38,337 nucleotides of DNA from positions 7,376 to 45,712 of the forward strand of contig PMBR01000130.1 in assembly GCA_003152995.1 (NCBI GenBank), read 5' to 3'. Source of the stretch: Chloroflexota bacterium. Its GTDB lineage: Bacteria > Chloroflexota > Limnocylindria > Limnocylindrales > CSP1-4. Below the pieces are notes generated by a model. That model was given only the letters and a program-made list of their open reading frames with translations. It was not told the DNA's origin and did no database searches. The translations under genes were made by a program, and so were the position numbers. Numbering within the stretch: position 1 is the stretch's first letter; every line of letters starts with the position of its first letter. Of this stretch, positions 25,061 to 32,772 are shown piece after piece.

Positions 25061-26008
25061 TTCCGAGGCCTCCGACTTCACGAGGTCGGCGAGCCCGTCG
25101 CCGAGCGACACCGCCGATCGCCAGCCGAGGAGCTTCCAGGCAAGTGTCGGATCGCCGACAGAGCGGCGGATGTCGCCGATTCTGCCGGCCGTGCACACGA
25201 GCGGCGGTGCGGGTTTGAATTGTCCGGCGATCACGTTCGCCAGCTCGTTCACCGAGGTGGTCAGGCCGGTGCAGATGTTGGCGACCGGCGCCGCGGTGCT
25301 TGCGGCGGATTCGGCCAGCAGCAAGGCGCTGACGACGTCGTCTATGTGGACGAAGTCGCGGGTCTGTTCGCCGTCGCCGAAGATCGTGATCGGACCGCCG
25401 GAGCCGGCCTGGGCCACGAAGCGGCTGATCACTCCCGAGTACGGCGAGTCGGGCGCTTGCCCTGGGCCGAAGACGTTGAAGAACCGCAGCCCGAAGGATC
25501 GGAGTCCGAATAGAGTGCCGCCGACGCCGGCGTGCCACTCGGTGGCGAGCTTGTCGATCCCGTAAGGGGCCAGCGGCACGCAGCGTGCCTTCTCCGTGAT
25601 CCGTTCGTCGCCGATCAGGGGAACGTCCCCGTATACGGCGGCGGACGAGGCGTATACGAACGCCGCGTTTGGGGACTCGTTGCGGAGCGCCTCCATAACC
25701 GCGACAGCGCCACCGCTGTTGGTGAGGTGACTGTCCAGCCAGCGCTTGTTCGACACCTGGACCGACGCGACCGCCGCCAGGTGGAACACGACAGTCGCGC
25801 CCGTGACTGCGCTGAGGACGGCGGCCGGGTCGGCGACGTCGCCCTCCCGGAAATCGACCCCGGCGGGCAGGCGTCCGAGGTCTCCGTTCGAGAGGTCGTC
25901 GAGCACTCGGACCGATCGGCCCATCTGGGAAAGCCGCCTGACCAGATGGCCGCCGATGAATCCGCAGCCACCGGTAACAACGACCAGTCCCTGCTCCGCA
26001 GCCGTCAC
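25052..26008 (-). CDS. UDP-glucose/UDP-GlcNAc 4-epimerase-like SDR
   Basis: A 318-residue extended SDR protein related to GalE/WbpP. The NAD site is VVVTGGCGFIGGHLVRRL (Gly13, Gly16, Gly19), followed by LDDLSNG. The active site has YASSAAVYGD (Ser near 121-122) and Tyr149-x3-Lys153 in PYGIDK. FGLRFFNVFGPGQAPDSPYSGVISRF and IFGDGEQTRDFVHIDDVV mark the substrate domain, and the wording is closest to UDP-HexNAc 4-epimerases. It would interconvert Glc/Gal or GlcNAc/GalNAc forms in the cytosol. GTG 26008 is chosen because GGAGG lies six bases upstream and the family start follows at once; residues of the longer frame up to 26152 run through the promoter region. It is divergent from a three-gene GT4 run and convergent with the preceding SDR gene. 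Confidence 0.88.
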   Translation of the reverse strand: MTAAEQGLVVVTGGCGFIGGHLVRRLSQMGRSVRVLDDLSNGDLGRLPAGVDFREGDVADPAAVLSAVTGATVVFHLAAVASVQVSNKRWLDSHLTNSGGAVAVMEALRNESPNAAFVYASSAAVYGDVPLIGDERITEKARCVPLAPYGIDKLATEWHAGVGGTLFGLRSFGLRFFNVFGPGQAPDSPYSGVISRFVAQAGSGGPITIFGDGEQTRDFVHIDDVVSALLLAESAASTAAPVANICTGLTTSVNELANVIAGQFKPAPPLVCTAGRIGDIRRSVGDPTLAWKLLGWRSAVSLGDGLADLVKSEASEAR

Positions 26009-26054
26009 AGCGTTCCTCCGTGCCAGGCCGACTCGAAGCCGTGTCGGCCCGCCG

Positions 26055-26095
26055 ATTGTAGCGGCCCCGCTCGCCCGGCCGCCCGACCGTACAAT
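26055..26095. promoter_or_regulatory. divergent promoter pair with two TACAAT boxes
   Basis: ATTGTA (26055-26060, TACAAT on the minus strand) and TACAAT (26090-26095, plus strand) face away from each other across 29 bases. The plus box is followed by exactly seven bases and ATG 26103, a leaderless arrangement. The minus box gives a leader of about 40 bases with GGAGG before GTG 26008. The two RNA polymerase sites would overlap, so the two transcripts may compete. Confidence 0.55.
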
Positions 26096-26102
26096 TCCGG
26101 CG

Positions 26103-27194
26103 ATGTCAGTCGACTCGCTTTCCGACAAGCGCCACGGCCCGCGCCGAGGCATCCTCCTGTATGGGATGTACGACCTGCGAGGGATGGACCGGGCGCCGGA
26201 GGTTCGGATCGCGATGATGGCCGACGCTCTCTCGCATCGGGTACATATGGAGCGAGTGGTCGGCGGGCGCCTGGGGCGGACTGTCGCCGCCTTTCGCTGG
26301 TTGGCCTCGGGCGGTGCGCGCCGGGTCGGCGCCGTCTACGTCGAGACCCCGACCTCCGCGGTCCTCCCCGGCGATCTGGCATTCCTGACGCTGATGCGGC
26401 TGCTGCGCCGGCCGGTGGGGATCTACTTCCGCGATGCGTACCAGCTCTTCCGCGATCTCCATCCCAGGCAGCACCGCCGCCAGCTGATCGTCGACTGGGT
26501 CTGGCGGTTCACGACGCGGCTGCTGAAGGGGATCGCCACGGTTCGGTACGCTCCCTCGAGCGGGCTTGCTCGCGTCCTGGGCCTTCGCGATGCGGTGATG
26601 TTGCCGCCCGGGACGGACCCGTCCCTTCCGAACCTTGGTATCGGCGAACCGGACGTCGTGGTCGCGATCGTGCAGGTCGCACCGAGGACGGGCCTCGATA
26701 CTCTGGTCGCAGCCGTGGCGCTCGTTCGCGCGAGCCGGCCGTCGGTCCGGCTTCGGATCGTCGCCCGCTCGGTCGATAGCGAGCTGGCGGCAGTCCTGCC
26801 GGACTGGGTCGAGGTGATCTCGGCCGGTCGCGACTCGCTCGCTGATGCGCTCCGTCCCGGTCGTGTCTGCGTCCTGCCACTGCCGATCACGGCCTACACG
26901 GATCTTGCAGTTGCCGTTCGCCTGCTGGACTTCCTCGCTTTCGGCAAGCCGATCGTGGCGACCGACACGATCGAGACCAGGGCTCTCATCGAGGCCAGCG
27001 GCGCCGGGACCGTGACTCCGGACACGGCGGCGGGTCTGGCCGGCGGGATACTTCCGATCCTGGCGGACGAGCGTCTGGCGCGGCACTTCGCCGACAACGC
27101 GCGGCAGTACGCCTGCTCTCCGGATGCCACCTGGGACGCGCGGGCCGCGACCGTGCTCGCGACTCTCGGTCTGGACGAGGGAGCCGCGTCATGA
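26103..27194 (+). CDS. GT4-like glycosyltransferase
   Basis: A 363-residue GT-B type glycosyltransferase, somewhat divergent. The N-terminal domain begins RRGILLYGMYDLRGMDRAPEVRI and contains VYVETPTSAVLPGDLAFL and VGIYFRDAYQLFRDL. The donor domain from about residue 180 has VVVAIVQVAPRTGLDTLVAAV, VRLRIVARSVDSELAAVL, and the pocket TDLAVAVRLLDFLAFGKPIVATDTIETRALI, with the LDFLAFGKP phrase common in GT4 enzymes. The classical E-x7-E is replaced by a TDLAVAVRLLD stretch. ATG 26103 follows a TACAAT box by seven bases with no ribosome binding site. It is the first of three genes that overlap head to tail (ATGA at 27191), so the products probably act in sequence on one glycan. Sugar specificity is unknown. 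Confidence 0.85.
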   Translation: MSVDSLSDKRHGPRRGILLYGMYDLRGMDRAPEVRIAMMADALSHRVHMERVVGGRLGRTVAAFRWLASGGARRVGAVYVETPTSAVLPGDLAFLTLMRLLRRPVGIYFRDAYQLFRDLHPRQHRRQLIVDWVWRFTTRLLKGIATVRYAPSSGLARVLGLRDAVMLPPGTDPSLPNLGIGEPDVVVAIVQVAPRTGLDTLVAAVALVRASRPSVRLRIVARSVDSELAAVLPDWVEVISAGRDSLADALRPGRVCVLPLPITAYTDLAVAVRLLDFLAFGKPIVATDTIETRALIEASGAGTVTPDTAAGLAGGILPILADERLARHFADNARQYACSPDATWDARAATVLATLGLDEGAAS

Positions 27195-28414
27195 GGCAGG
27201 CGGCGGCCGGCCCGGACACTGCCGCGCGCGAGGTTCCCGCGCCCGGCGGGCCGCCTGCTCATGAGCCGGCCGCGGGACCGTTGTCAATAGCGTTCCTCGG
27301 GGATGCCAACAGCATCCATCTGCGCCGCTGGGCGGGTCACTTCGCCGGCCTGGGCCATCGAATCACTCTGCTCGTGCCGAGCGATCAGGTCCTGGAGCCG
27401 GGGCTGCCGCCCGAGATCGCGATCGAGCGCTACATGCCGCATACGGCGCACAGGTTCCGCCGATTCGGAATGCTGGACACTCGCCGGTCGCTTCGAGCGG
27501 CCCTGACTCGCGTCGATCCGGACGTCCTCCACGCCCACCATCTCACGGTCAACGGCATGCGGGCATGGATGTCGGGCTTCCATCCATATGTGATAACCGT
27601 GTGGGGCTCAGACGTGCTCGTCAGCGTCCGCCGGAGCCGTCGGGCACGGATCTTTGCGCGCCTGTCGTTGCGATCCGCGGACCTCGTGACCGGCATCTCC
27701 AGGCACGTCGTCCGGGCCGCGGTGGCAGCCGGAGCCAGGTCCGAGCGAAGCCACTGGCTCCATTTCGGCATCGACACGGCTCTCTTCTCGCCGGGGCCGG
27801 ACCCGATCGCGCTTCGGGCGAGCCTTGGCCTCGATGGCCGGCGTGTGCTCTTCTCGCCCCGAACGATCGCCCCGGTGTACCGACAGGCGACGGTGGTCGA
27901 CGCTCTGGCCCGGCTGCCGCAGGACGTGTCGCTGGTGCTAACCCGCCACCTCGCCGATCCAACTGAGCTGGCGGCAATCGAGGCCAGGATCCACGACCGC
28001 GGCCTAGCCGGGAGGGTCGTCATCGTCCCAAGCGTGCCCTATGCGGAGATGCCCGATTTCTACCGGCTGGCGGATGTCGTCGTCTCCGTCCCCGAGAGCG
28101 ACGCGGGGCCGATCACGCTCGTCGAGGCGCTCGCCGTCGGGCGGTCGACGGTCTGTTCCGACCTCCCGCCGGTCAGGGAGTGGCTCGACGACCTCGATCC
28201 GTCCGCGGTCGTGCCGGTCGGCGACGCCGGGGCTACGGCCGCGGCGGTCGAGCGGATGCTGGCGCGGGGCCCGGCGGAGCAGGCCGATTTCGCGCGCCGC
28301 GGCCGCCGGGCCGTCGAGGAGCGGGCCGACCAGAACCGCTGCATGGCCCAGATGGAGGCTTTCTACCGGCAGCTGGCCGCTCGCGGACGTCCGCGACGGC
28401 CAGGCGAGGCGTGA
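27191..28414 (+). CDS. GT4 glycosyltransferase (tandem paralogue 1)
   Basis: A 407-residue GT4 enzyme. After a 30-residue Ala/Pro-rich tail it starts LSIAFLGDANSIHLRRWAGHF. The acceptor domain has DVLHAHHLTVNGMRAW and YVITVWGSDVLVS, and the donor domain has GRRVLFSPRTIAPVYRQATVVDAL. The retaining-GT pocket is EMPDFYRLADVVVSVPESDAGPITLVEALAVGR, with Glu of PES and Glu of VEA forming a near E-x7-E motif. It overlaps the previous gene as ATGA. It is clearly paralogous along its whole length to the next gene (shared RRWAG, TVWGSDV, EMPDFYRLADVV and AVEERADQ blocks), so the pair arose by tandem duplication. The copies may add the same or related sugars at consecutive positions. Confidence 0.88.
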   Translation: MRQAAAGPDTAAREVPAPGGPPAHEPAAGPLSIAFLGDANSIHLRRWAGHFAGLGHRITLLVPSDQVLEPGLPPEIAIERYMPHTAHRFRRFGMLDTRRSLRAALTRVDPDVLHAHHLTVNGMRAWMSGFHPYVITVWGSDVLVSVRRSRRARIFARLSLRSADLVTGISRHVVRAAVAAGARSERSHWLHFGIDTALFSPGPDPIALRASLGLDGRRVLFSPRTIAPVYRQATVVDALARLPQDVSLVLTRHLADPTELAAIEARIHDRGLAGRVVIVPSVPYAEMPDFYRLADVVVSVPESDAGPITLVEALAVGRSTVCSDLPPVREWLDDLDPSAVVPVGDAGATAAAVERMLARGPAEQADFARRGRRAVEERADQNRCMAQMEAFYRQLAARGRPRRPGEA

Positions 28415-29601
28415 TGAGCGGCCCGGACGCGACCGCGAGACCGCTCAAGCTGGCCTTCCTGGGCGAGCCCAACAGCGTCCACACCCGCCGCTGGGCCGGC
28501 TTCTTCGCCGACCGCGGCCACGAGATCCATTTCATCGTGCCGGACAACGATGCGATCTCGGTGCCGCCGGACCCGCGCTTCCAGGTGCATCGGTTCCGAG
28601 CCTGGCCGCCGAGCAGGATCCGTGGCCGGCCGGCCGTGATGACGTTGCGCTCTCTCGGGCGGGTTCTGCGCGAGATCGACCCGGACGTCCTCCACTCTCA
28701 CGCCGTGACACGGTACGGCCTGGCCGCCTGGCTATCCCGGTTCCGGCCGTACGCCATCACGGTCTGGGGCTCGGACGTGATGGTCATCCCCTTCGTCAGC
28801 CGCCGGCGCCGCATATACACGTGGCTCGCCCTCCGTGGTGCGGGGCTCGTGACCGGCGGCTCGGAGGCGCTCGTACAGGCGGCCATAGCCGCCGGCGCCC
28901 GGCCATCGCGTACCCACTACGTTCACTTCGGCGTGGACCTGGTTCGCTTCTCTCAGGGGCCCGCTCCCGCCGAACTGCGGACCCGCCTCGGCCTCGACGG
29001 GCGCAGGGTCGTCTTCTCGTCTCGGAGGATCGCCCCGCTCTACCGCCACGAGGTCGTGATCGAGGCTCTTGCCAGCCTGCCGGACGATGTCGTCGTGCTC
29101 ATGACGCGCCACGGGGCGTTGCCGGAGGAACTCGACCGGATCGAGGCCCGGGCCGCCGAATTGGGCGTGAGCGGGCGAATCCGGATCGTGCCCGAAGTGG
29201 CGCACGCCGAGATGCCCGACTTCTACCGGCTGGCCGACGTGGTGATCAGCGTGCCGGCTTCGGATGGCGGCCCGAACACAGTGGTCGAGGCCATTGCCTC
29301 CGGGCGGCCGATCGTCGCCTCCGATCTCCCGGCCAACCGGGAATGGCTGACGGAACTCGATCCGGCGGCGCTCGTCCCGGTAGGCGACGCAGAAGCCACC
29401 GCCGCGGCGTTGCTCACGATCCTCGGACGGCCCGAGAGCGAGCGCGCCGAGCTCGCCGCGCGCGCTCGGGCCGCTGTCGAGGAACGGGCCGATCAGCGAG
29501 TCAGCATGGCCGAGATGGAGCGTCTCTATCGAGAACTGGCATCCCGGCGGCGCGGGAGCCGGCGGCTGGACGGCGGGCCTGCCGATCCGAAGGCCCGCTG
29601 A
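28414..29601 (+). CDS. GT4 glycosyltransferase (tandem paralogue 2)
   Basis: A 395-residue GT4 enzyme, paralogous to the preceding gene. It begins LKLAFLGEPNSVHTRRWAGFFADRGH. DVLHSHAVTRYGLAAW and YAITVWGSDVMVI lie in the acceptor domain, and GRRVVFSSRRIAPLYRHEVVIEAL opens the donor domain. The donor pocket EMPDFYRLADVVISVPASDGGPNTVVEAIASGRPIVASD lacks the first Glu of the sister gene's PES (it is PAS here), so the first acidic residue of the E-x7-E motif is not conserved between the copies. ATG 28414 overlaps the upstream stop by one base (TGATG); GTG 28411 is an alternative with a four-base overlap. A promoter box and a 90-base gap separate it from the flippase that follows. Confidence 0.88.
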   Translation: MSGPDATARPLKLAFLGEPNSVHTRRWAGFFADRGHEIHFIVPDNDAISVPPDPRFQVHRFRAWPPSRIRGRPAVMTLRSLGRVLREIDPDVLHSHAVTRYGLAAWLSRFRPYAITVWGSDVMVIPFVSRRRRIYTWLALRGAGLVTGGSEALVQAAIAAGARPSRTHYVHFGVDLVRFSQGPAPAELRTRLGLDGRRVVFSSRRIAPLYRHEVVIEALASLPDDVVVLMTRHGALPEELDRIEARAAELGVSGRIRIVPEVAHAEMPDFYRLADVVISVPASDGGPNTVVEAIASGRPIVASDLPANREWLTELDPAALVPVGDAEATAAALLTILGRPESERAELAARARAAVEERADQRVSMAEMERLYRELASRRRGSRRLDGGPADPKAR

Positions 29602-29677
29602 CCAGGGGCTGCCGAAACGCAGAATGTGGGGTCCGCCGCGGGCCTTTCGTGACGGCGGTCGAAGGCCGCGCGTCTGG

Positions 29678-29683
29678 TAGAGT
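29678..29683 (+). promoter_or_regulatory. -10 box next to flippase start
   Basis: TAGAGT lies eight bases before ATG 29692, so the predicted transcript begins at or one base before the start codon. No Shine-Dalgarno sequence is present. The hexamer is identical to that at 19593. Confidence 0.4.
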
Positions 29684-29691
29684 CCCCGTTC

Positions 29692-31182
29692 ATGAGCGAA
29701 GGAGCCGAGATAGAACTGGAGAACGGCGTCGCGGCGCCGGCTGATCCGACCCCGCTTGCCCCCGTCGACTTGACCGGCGCGCCTCTTGCGCCTGCGCCAG
29801 TTGCGGCCCCGTCCGGCGAGGCCGCCATCCTTCGGAGTCCGTTCGCCCGCAAGGTGGCGGGCGTCTTCGGGACCCGCGTCGCCCTGTTCGGGCTCGCCTT
29901 CTCGACCTCGATTCTCATATCCTGGCTTCTCGACCCGAAGCTCTACGGACCGCTCGTTGCAATAACGACTCTCCCGGGAATGCTCTCGGCCATCGGAATG
30001 TTCGGCCTCCCGAGCGCGACGAACTACTTCGCCGGAAAGGGCAACTCGCTGGCAAGCCTGATGAGGGCTGCCTTCGTCTTCACGGCGCTGCTTTCGATCG
30101 TTCTCATCGGCATCGTCTGGTTCGCGCTGCCCTGGCTCGAGTCCTCGTTTCTGGGCGCAGCCAAAGGGCACGATGACATGCTGCGGGTGATCATCTTCAC
30201 GCTTCCGCTGGGCATGCTCGCCGCCTTTGGGGGCACGATCCTCTACGGTCGGCAGTCGGTTCGCTCCTACAACTTGATCCAGCTCGCTCAAGCTTCTATG
30301 TCATTCGCCCTCACGATCCTCCTGGTCGGGGTGCTCGGGCTGGGCATCTGGGGCGGCGTGTGGAGCAGCGTGATCATCAGCGCCCTGCTTGCGGCGGCGG
30401 TGTTGTTCGCGGTCTGGCGGTTGGCGCAGCGCGACCGATCTGGTTCTCCGGCATCGATTCGCTCGCTCCTCTCATACGGAGCTCGCGTCTACCCGGCGAG
30501 TCTCACTTCCTTCTTCAACTATCGGGCGGACTCCTACCTGATCCAGGCCCTCATCATCGGCTCCGCCGGCCCATACGGGCTTTACGCCCGAGCGGTGACG
30601 ATGGCGGAGATAGTCTTTTACGTACCGGACTCAATCGGCACGATCTTTCTGCCACGCGTCGCCGGTTCCACCGCGGAAGATGCCAATCAGATGGTCAGAC
30701 GGGTCAGCCGCCTGTCCGTGCTGCTGACCGTGCTCGTCGCGCTGGCCCTCATCCCAACGGCATTCGTCGGAATCCACGTCGTCCTGACGAAATACGTCGA
30801 CTGCCTGCCGGCGTTCTTCGTCCTGCTTCCGGGAGTCGTCAGCTTGAGCGTGGCCAAGGTCATGTCGAGCTTCGTCAGCGGCCGCGGGCGTCCGGGGCTG
30901 ATCTCGGTCGTGACGAGCGTTGCGCTGGTGCTGAACGTGGGCCTCAACCTCATATTCATTCCGCGTTTTGGCATCGTCGGCGCGTCGCTTGCGTCGCTCA
31001 TCTCCTACACGGCCCATGCCGCAATGACCCTGTTCATCGCCAGCCGGCTGTCGGGTCATTCGATGCTGACGCTGATCGTGCCCGGCCGAGCCGAGGTCGC
31101 GCTTCTGGTCGCCGGCCTGCGGCGGTTGGCCGGCCGCATTCGGTCGCGGAATGTCGCGCCGTCGGCGGGAGCGGTGCGCTGA
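29692..31182 (+). CDS. Wzx-like polysaccharide flippase, second copy
   Basis: A 496-residue membrane protein of the MOP superfamily with about 12-14 hydrophobic segments. A 45-residue acidic Ala/Pro-rich tail precedes the first one. The opening KVAGVFGTRVALFGLAFSTSILISWLLDPKLYGPLVAI carries the conserved pattern of flippase segment 1, ending in the LYG motif (LGxxxYG in relatives). The central block YGARVYPASLTSFFNYRADSYLI and the later FIPRFGIVGASLASLISYTAHAAM are also typical. It would move a lipid-linked repeat unit outward. The following glycosyltransferase overlaps it by one base (TGATG). Its difference from the flippase at 3309-4847 suggests a different substrate. Confidence 0.9.
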   Translation: MSEGAEIELENGVAAPADPTPLAPVDLTGAPLAPAPVAAPSGEAAILRSPFARKVAGVFGTRVALFGLAFSTSILISWLLDPKLYGPLVAITTLPGMLSAIGMFGLPSATNYFAGKGNSLASLMRAAFVFTALLSIVLIGIVWFALPWLESSFLGAAKGHDDMLRVIIFTLPLGMLAAFGGTILYGRQSVRSYNLIQLAQASMSFALTILLVGVLGLGIWGGVWSSVIISALLAAAVLFAVWRLAQRDRSGSPASIRSLLSYGARVYPASLTSFFNYRADSYLIQALIIGSAGPYGLYARAVTMAEIVFYVPDSIGTIFLPRVAGSTAEDANQMVRRVSRLSVLLTVLVALALIPTAFVGIHVVLTKYVDCLPAFFVLLPGVVSLSVAKVMSSFVSGRGRPGLISVVTSVALVLNVGLNLIFIPRFGIVGASLASLISYTAHAAMTLFIASRLSGHSMLTLIVPGRAEVALLVAGLRRLAGRIRSRNVAPSAGAVR

Positions 31183-32567
31183 TGCCCGGCCGCGTGCTGG
31201 TCGTCGCCTACAACTTCCCGCCGGTCGGCGGAGTCGGTGTCCAGCGCACCCTCAAGTACGTGACATATCTCCCGCAGTCGGGATGGGAGCCCGTGGTCCT
31301 GACGGCGCGCGATCCCGGAAAGTACCCTCGAGACGAGGAGGCGGAGCGCAGCCTGCCGCCGGATCTGGTCGTGGAGCGGGCGTTGTCGCCGGAGCCTGTG
31401 AAGCTGCGACGTGCCCTGGGGCGGGCGGCACGGCGGTTGCGCGGAGACTCGGGAGCGGGAGCCGGAGCGCCCGGCCGCGATCGACCAGCCTCACCCGGTC
31501 CGAAGGTTGCCGCCGGTTCGAAGAGCCTCTGGACCGGCCGACTCCTCGGATTGTGGGGCGCCGCCACCAGGCTGACTTTCTTCCCCGACGAAGAGGTCTC
31601 CTGGGTCCCGTTCGCGATCGGGCGTGGCATGGAGATCCAGCGCCGCGCGCCCGTCGATGCCATCTACTCTTCGTCCGGGCCCGTTTCCTGCCACCTGGTC
31701 GCGGCCGTCATCGCGCGCCGCACGGGTCTGCCGTGGATCGCCGATTTCCGCGACCCGTGGATCGGAAACGCGTTCGCGGCCCCGCTGCCGGCCGCTCATG
31801 CGCAACTCCAGCGGCAGATCGAGCGGCGGATCGTCCACCTCGCCGACCGGTCAATCTTCGCGACATCCGGTCTGCTGGATGCCTACGCGGCCCGCTATCC
31901 CGAGGTGGCAGGCCGCTTCCTGGCTATTCCCAACGGCTACGATCGGCGCGATCTTCCTGCTCTCGAGGCCGCGCCCGCCCCTCGCCCGGATGGCCGATTC
32001 CGGCTCGTATACGGGGGCAGCGTGTACGGCGAGCAGGAGCTGGAAATATTCCTGACCGGGCTCGAGCGGCTCGTCGCCCGCCGGCCCGAGATCCGCGACC
32101 AGCTCGAGGTCGAGTTCATCGGCTGGCTGAACCTGCGAAACCAGGCCATCGCCGCCGGCTACTCGGAGCCCGACCGTCTTGGTCCGATGATCCGCCTGAC
32201 GGGCTTCCTGCCGCATCGCGAGGCCGTGGCGCGGTTCCTGGCGGCGGACGCGCTTCTCCAGCTGATAGCCGACGGTCCGAACAAGGGCCAGATCCAGGGC
32301 GGCAAGCTGATGGAGTATGTCGGTCTCGACCGACAGATCCTGGCGGTCGTTCCGGAGGGTCAGGCCCGCGAGATCCTGCGCGAGCTCAACTGGGGAATCG
32401 CGGTGGACCCGACGCCGGAGGCCGTTGCGGACGGGGTGGAGCGGCTGCTGGCCACGCCGCTGCCGCAGGGCCGCGCAGATCCCCAGGGTCGCTACAACCG
32501 GGTCAACCTCACCCGGCGAATGGCGGAGCAGCTCGACGCGGTCGTCGAGGGCCGGAAGGCAGGCTGA
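31182..32567 (+). CDS. GT4-like glycosyltransferase
   Basis: A 461-residue GT-B enzyme. It begins PGRVLVVAYNFPPVGGVGVQRTLKYVTYLPQSGWEPVVLTAR, a start seen in many EPS-cluster GT4 proteins that open with YNFPP. Next come an Arg/Gly/Ala-rich insertion (about 80-115), then AIYSSSGPVSCHLVAAVIARRTGLPWIADFRDPW. The donor domain has RLVYGGSVYGEQELEIFLTGL, RLTGFLPHREAVARFLAADALLQLI and GGKLMEYVGLDRQILAVVPEG. The ATG overlaps the flippase stop as TGATG, so both are translated from one message. The apparent longer frame reaching back to 30360 is a shadow of the flippase gene. The C-terminal RRMAEQLDAVVEGRKAG ends shortly before a tandem-repeat region. Confidence 0.87.
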   Translation: MPGRVLVVAYNFPPVGGVGVQRTLKYVTYLPQSGWEPVVLTARDPGKYPRDEEAERSLPPDLVVERALSPEPVKLRRALGRAARRLRGDSGAGAGAPGRDRPASPGPKVAAGSKSLWTGRLLGLWGAATRLTFFPDEEVSWVPFAIGRGMEIQRRAPVDAIYSSSGPVSCHLVAAVIARRTGLPWIADFRDPWIGNAFAAPLPAAHAQLQRQIERRIVHLADRSIFATSGLLDAYAARYPEVAGRFLAIPNGYDRRDLPALEAAPAPRPDGRFRLVYGGSVYGEQELEIFLTGLERLVARRPEIRDQLEVEFIGWLNLRNQAIAAGYSEPDRLGPMIRLTGFLPHREAVARFLAADALLQLIADGPNKGQIQGGKLMEYVGLDRQILAVVPEGQAREILRELNWGIAVDPTPEAVADGVERLLATPLPQGRADPQGRYNRVNLTRRMAEQLDAVVEGRKAG

Positions 32568-32622
32568 CCGATGCCGCCGCGGCCCCGAGGCCGTGGTGTC
32601 GTTCAGCCGCCGGCGGGCGCCC

Positions 32623-32664
32623 GTCGCCACTCGCCGGTCGCCACTCGCCGGTCGCCATCCGGCC
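32623..32664. repeat. 14-bp tandem repeat, two exact copies and one degenerate
   Basis: GTCGCCACTCGCCG occurs at 32623-32636 and 32637-32650, followed by a degenerate third copy (32651-32664). It lies between two convergent glycosyltransferase genes and directly abuts a second tandem repeat of another unit length. Confidence 0.75.
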
Positions 32665-32728
32665 CGGCGCCCACTCGGCTCGGCGCCCACTCGGCTCGGC
32701 GCCCACTCGGCTCGGCGCCAGTCGGTCC
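32665..32728. repeat. 16-bp tandem repeat, three exact copies and one degenerate
   Basis: CGGCGCCCACTCGGCT is repeated exactly at 32665, 32681 and 32697, with a decayed fourth copy to 32728. Unit lengths of 14 and 16 are not multiples of three, so copy-number changes would shift any frame; there is no convincing gene here. It is likely a minisatellite formed by slippage. Confidence 0.8.
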
Positions 32729-32730
32729 GC

Positions 32731-32772
32731 CTGGCGCCCGGGCCGCCTGGGCGGCCCTCAGCCGGGCGCCAG
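32731..32772. terminator. long bidirectional hairpin between convergent genes
   Basis: CTGGCGCCCGG (32731-32741) pairs perfectly with CCGGGCGCCAG (32762-32772), and the loop holds a further short GCCGCC/GGCGGC stem. The right arm overlaps the last codons of the minus-strand gene. No T-tract is seen. It probably ends both convergent transcripts. Confidence 0.5.

Noticed and set aside
28041-29744. 567-residue plus-strand open frame across the two tandem glycosyltransferases
   Set aside because: Arg/Pro-rich random composition in an alternate frame; both real genes in the other frame have full GT4 motifs and overlapping start/stop signals.
28732-30291. 519-residue minus-strand open frame
   Set aside because: Antisense shadow of a glycosyltransferase and a flippase; charged, low-complexity composition with no motif.
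30360-31181. Extended upstream frame of the GT4 gene at 31182
   Set aside because: Overlaps the flippase gene out of frame and has no domain; the family N-terminus begins at ATG 31182.
32623-32728. Repeats that might be a CRISPR array
   Set aside because: The repeat units are contiguous, without spacers, and too short; there are no cas genes. They are tandem repeats.
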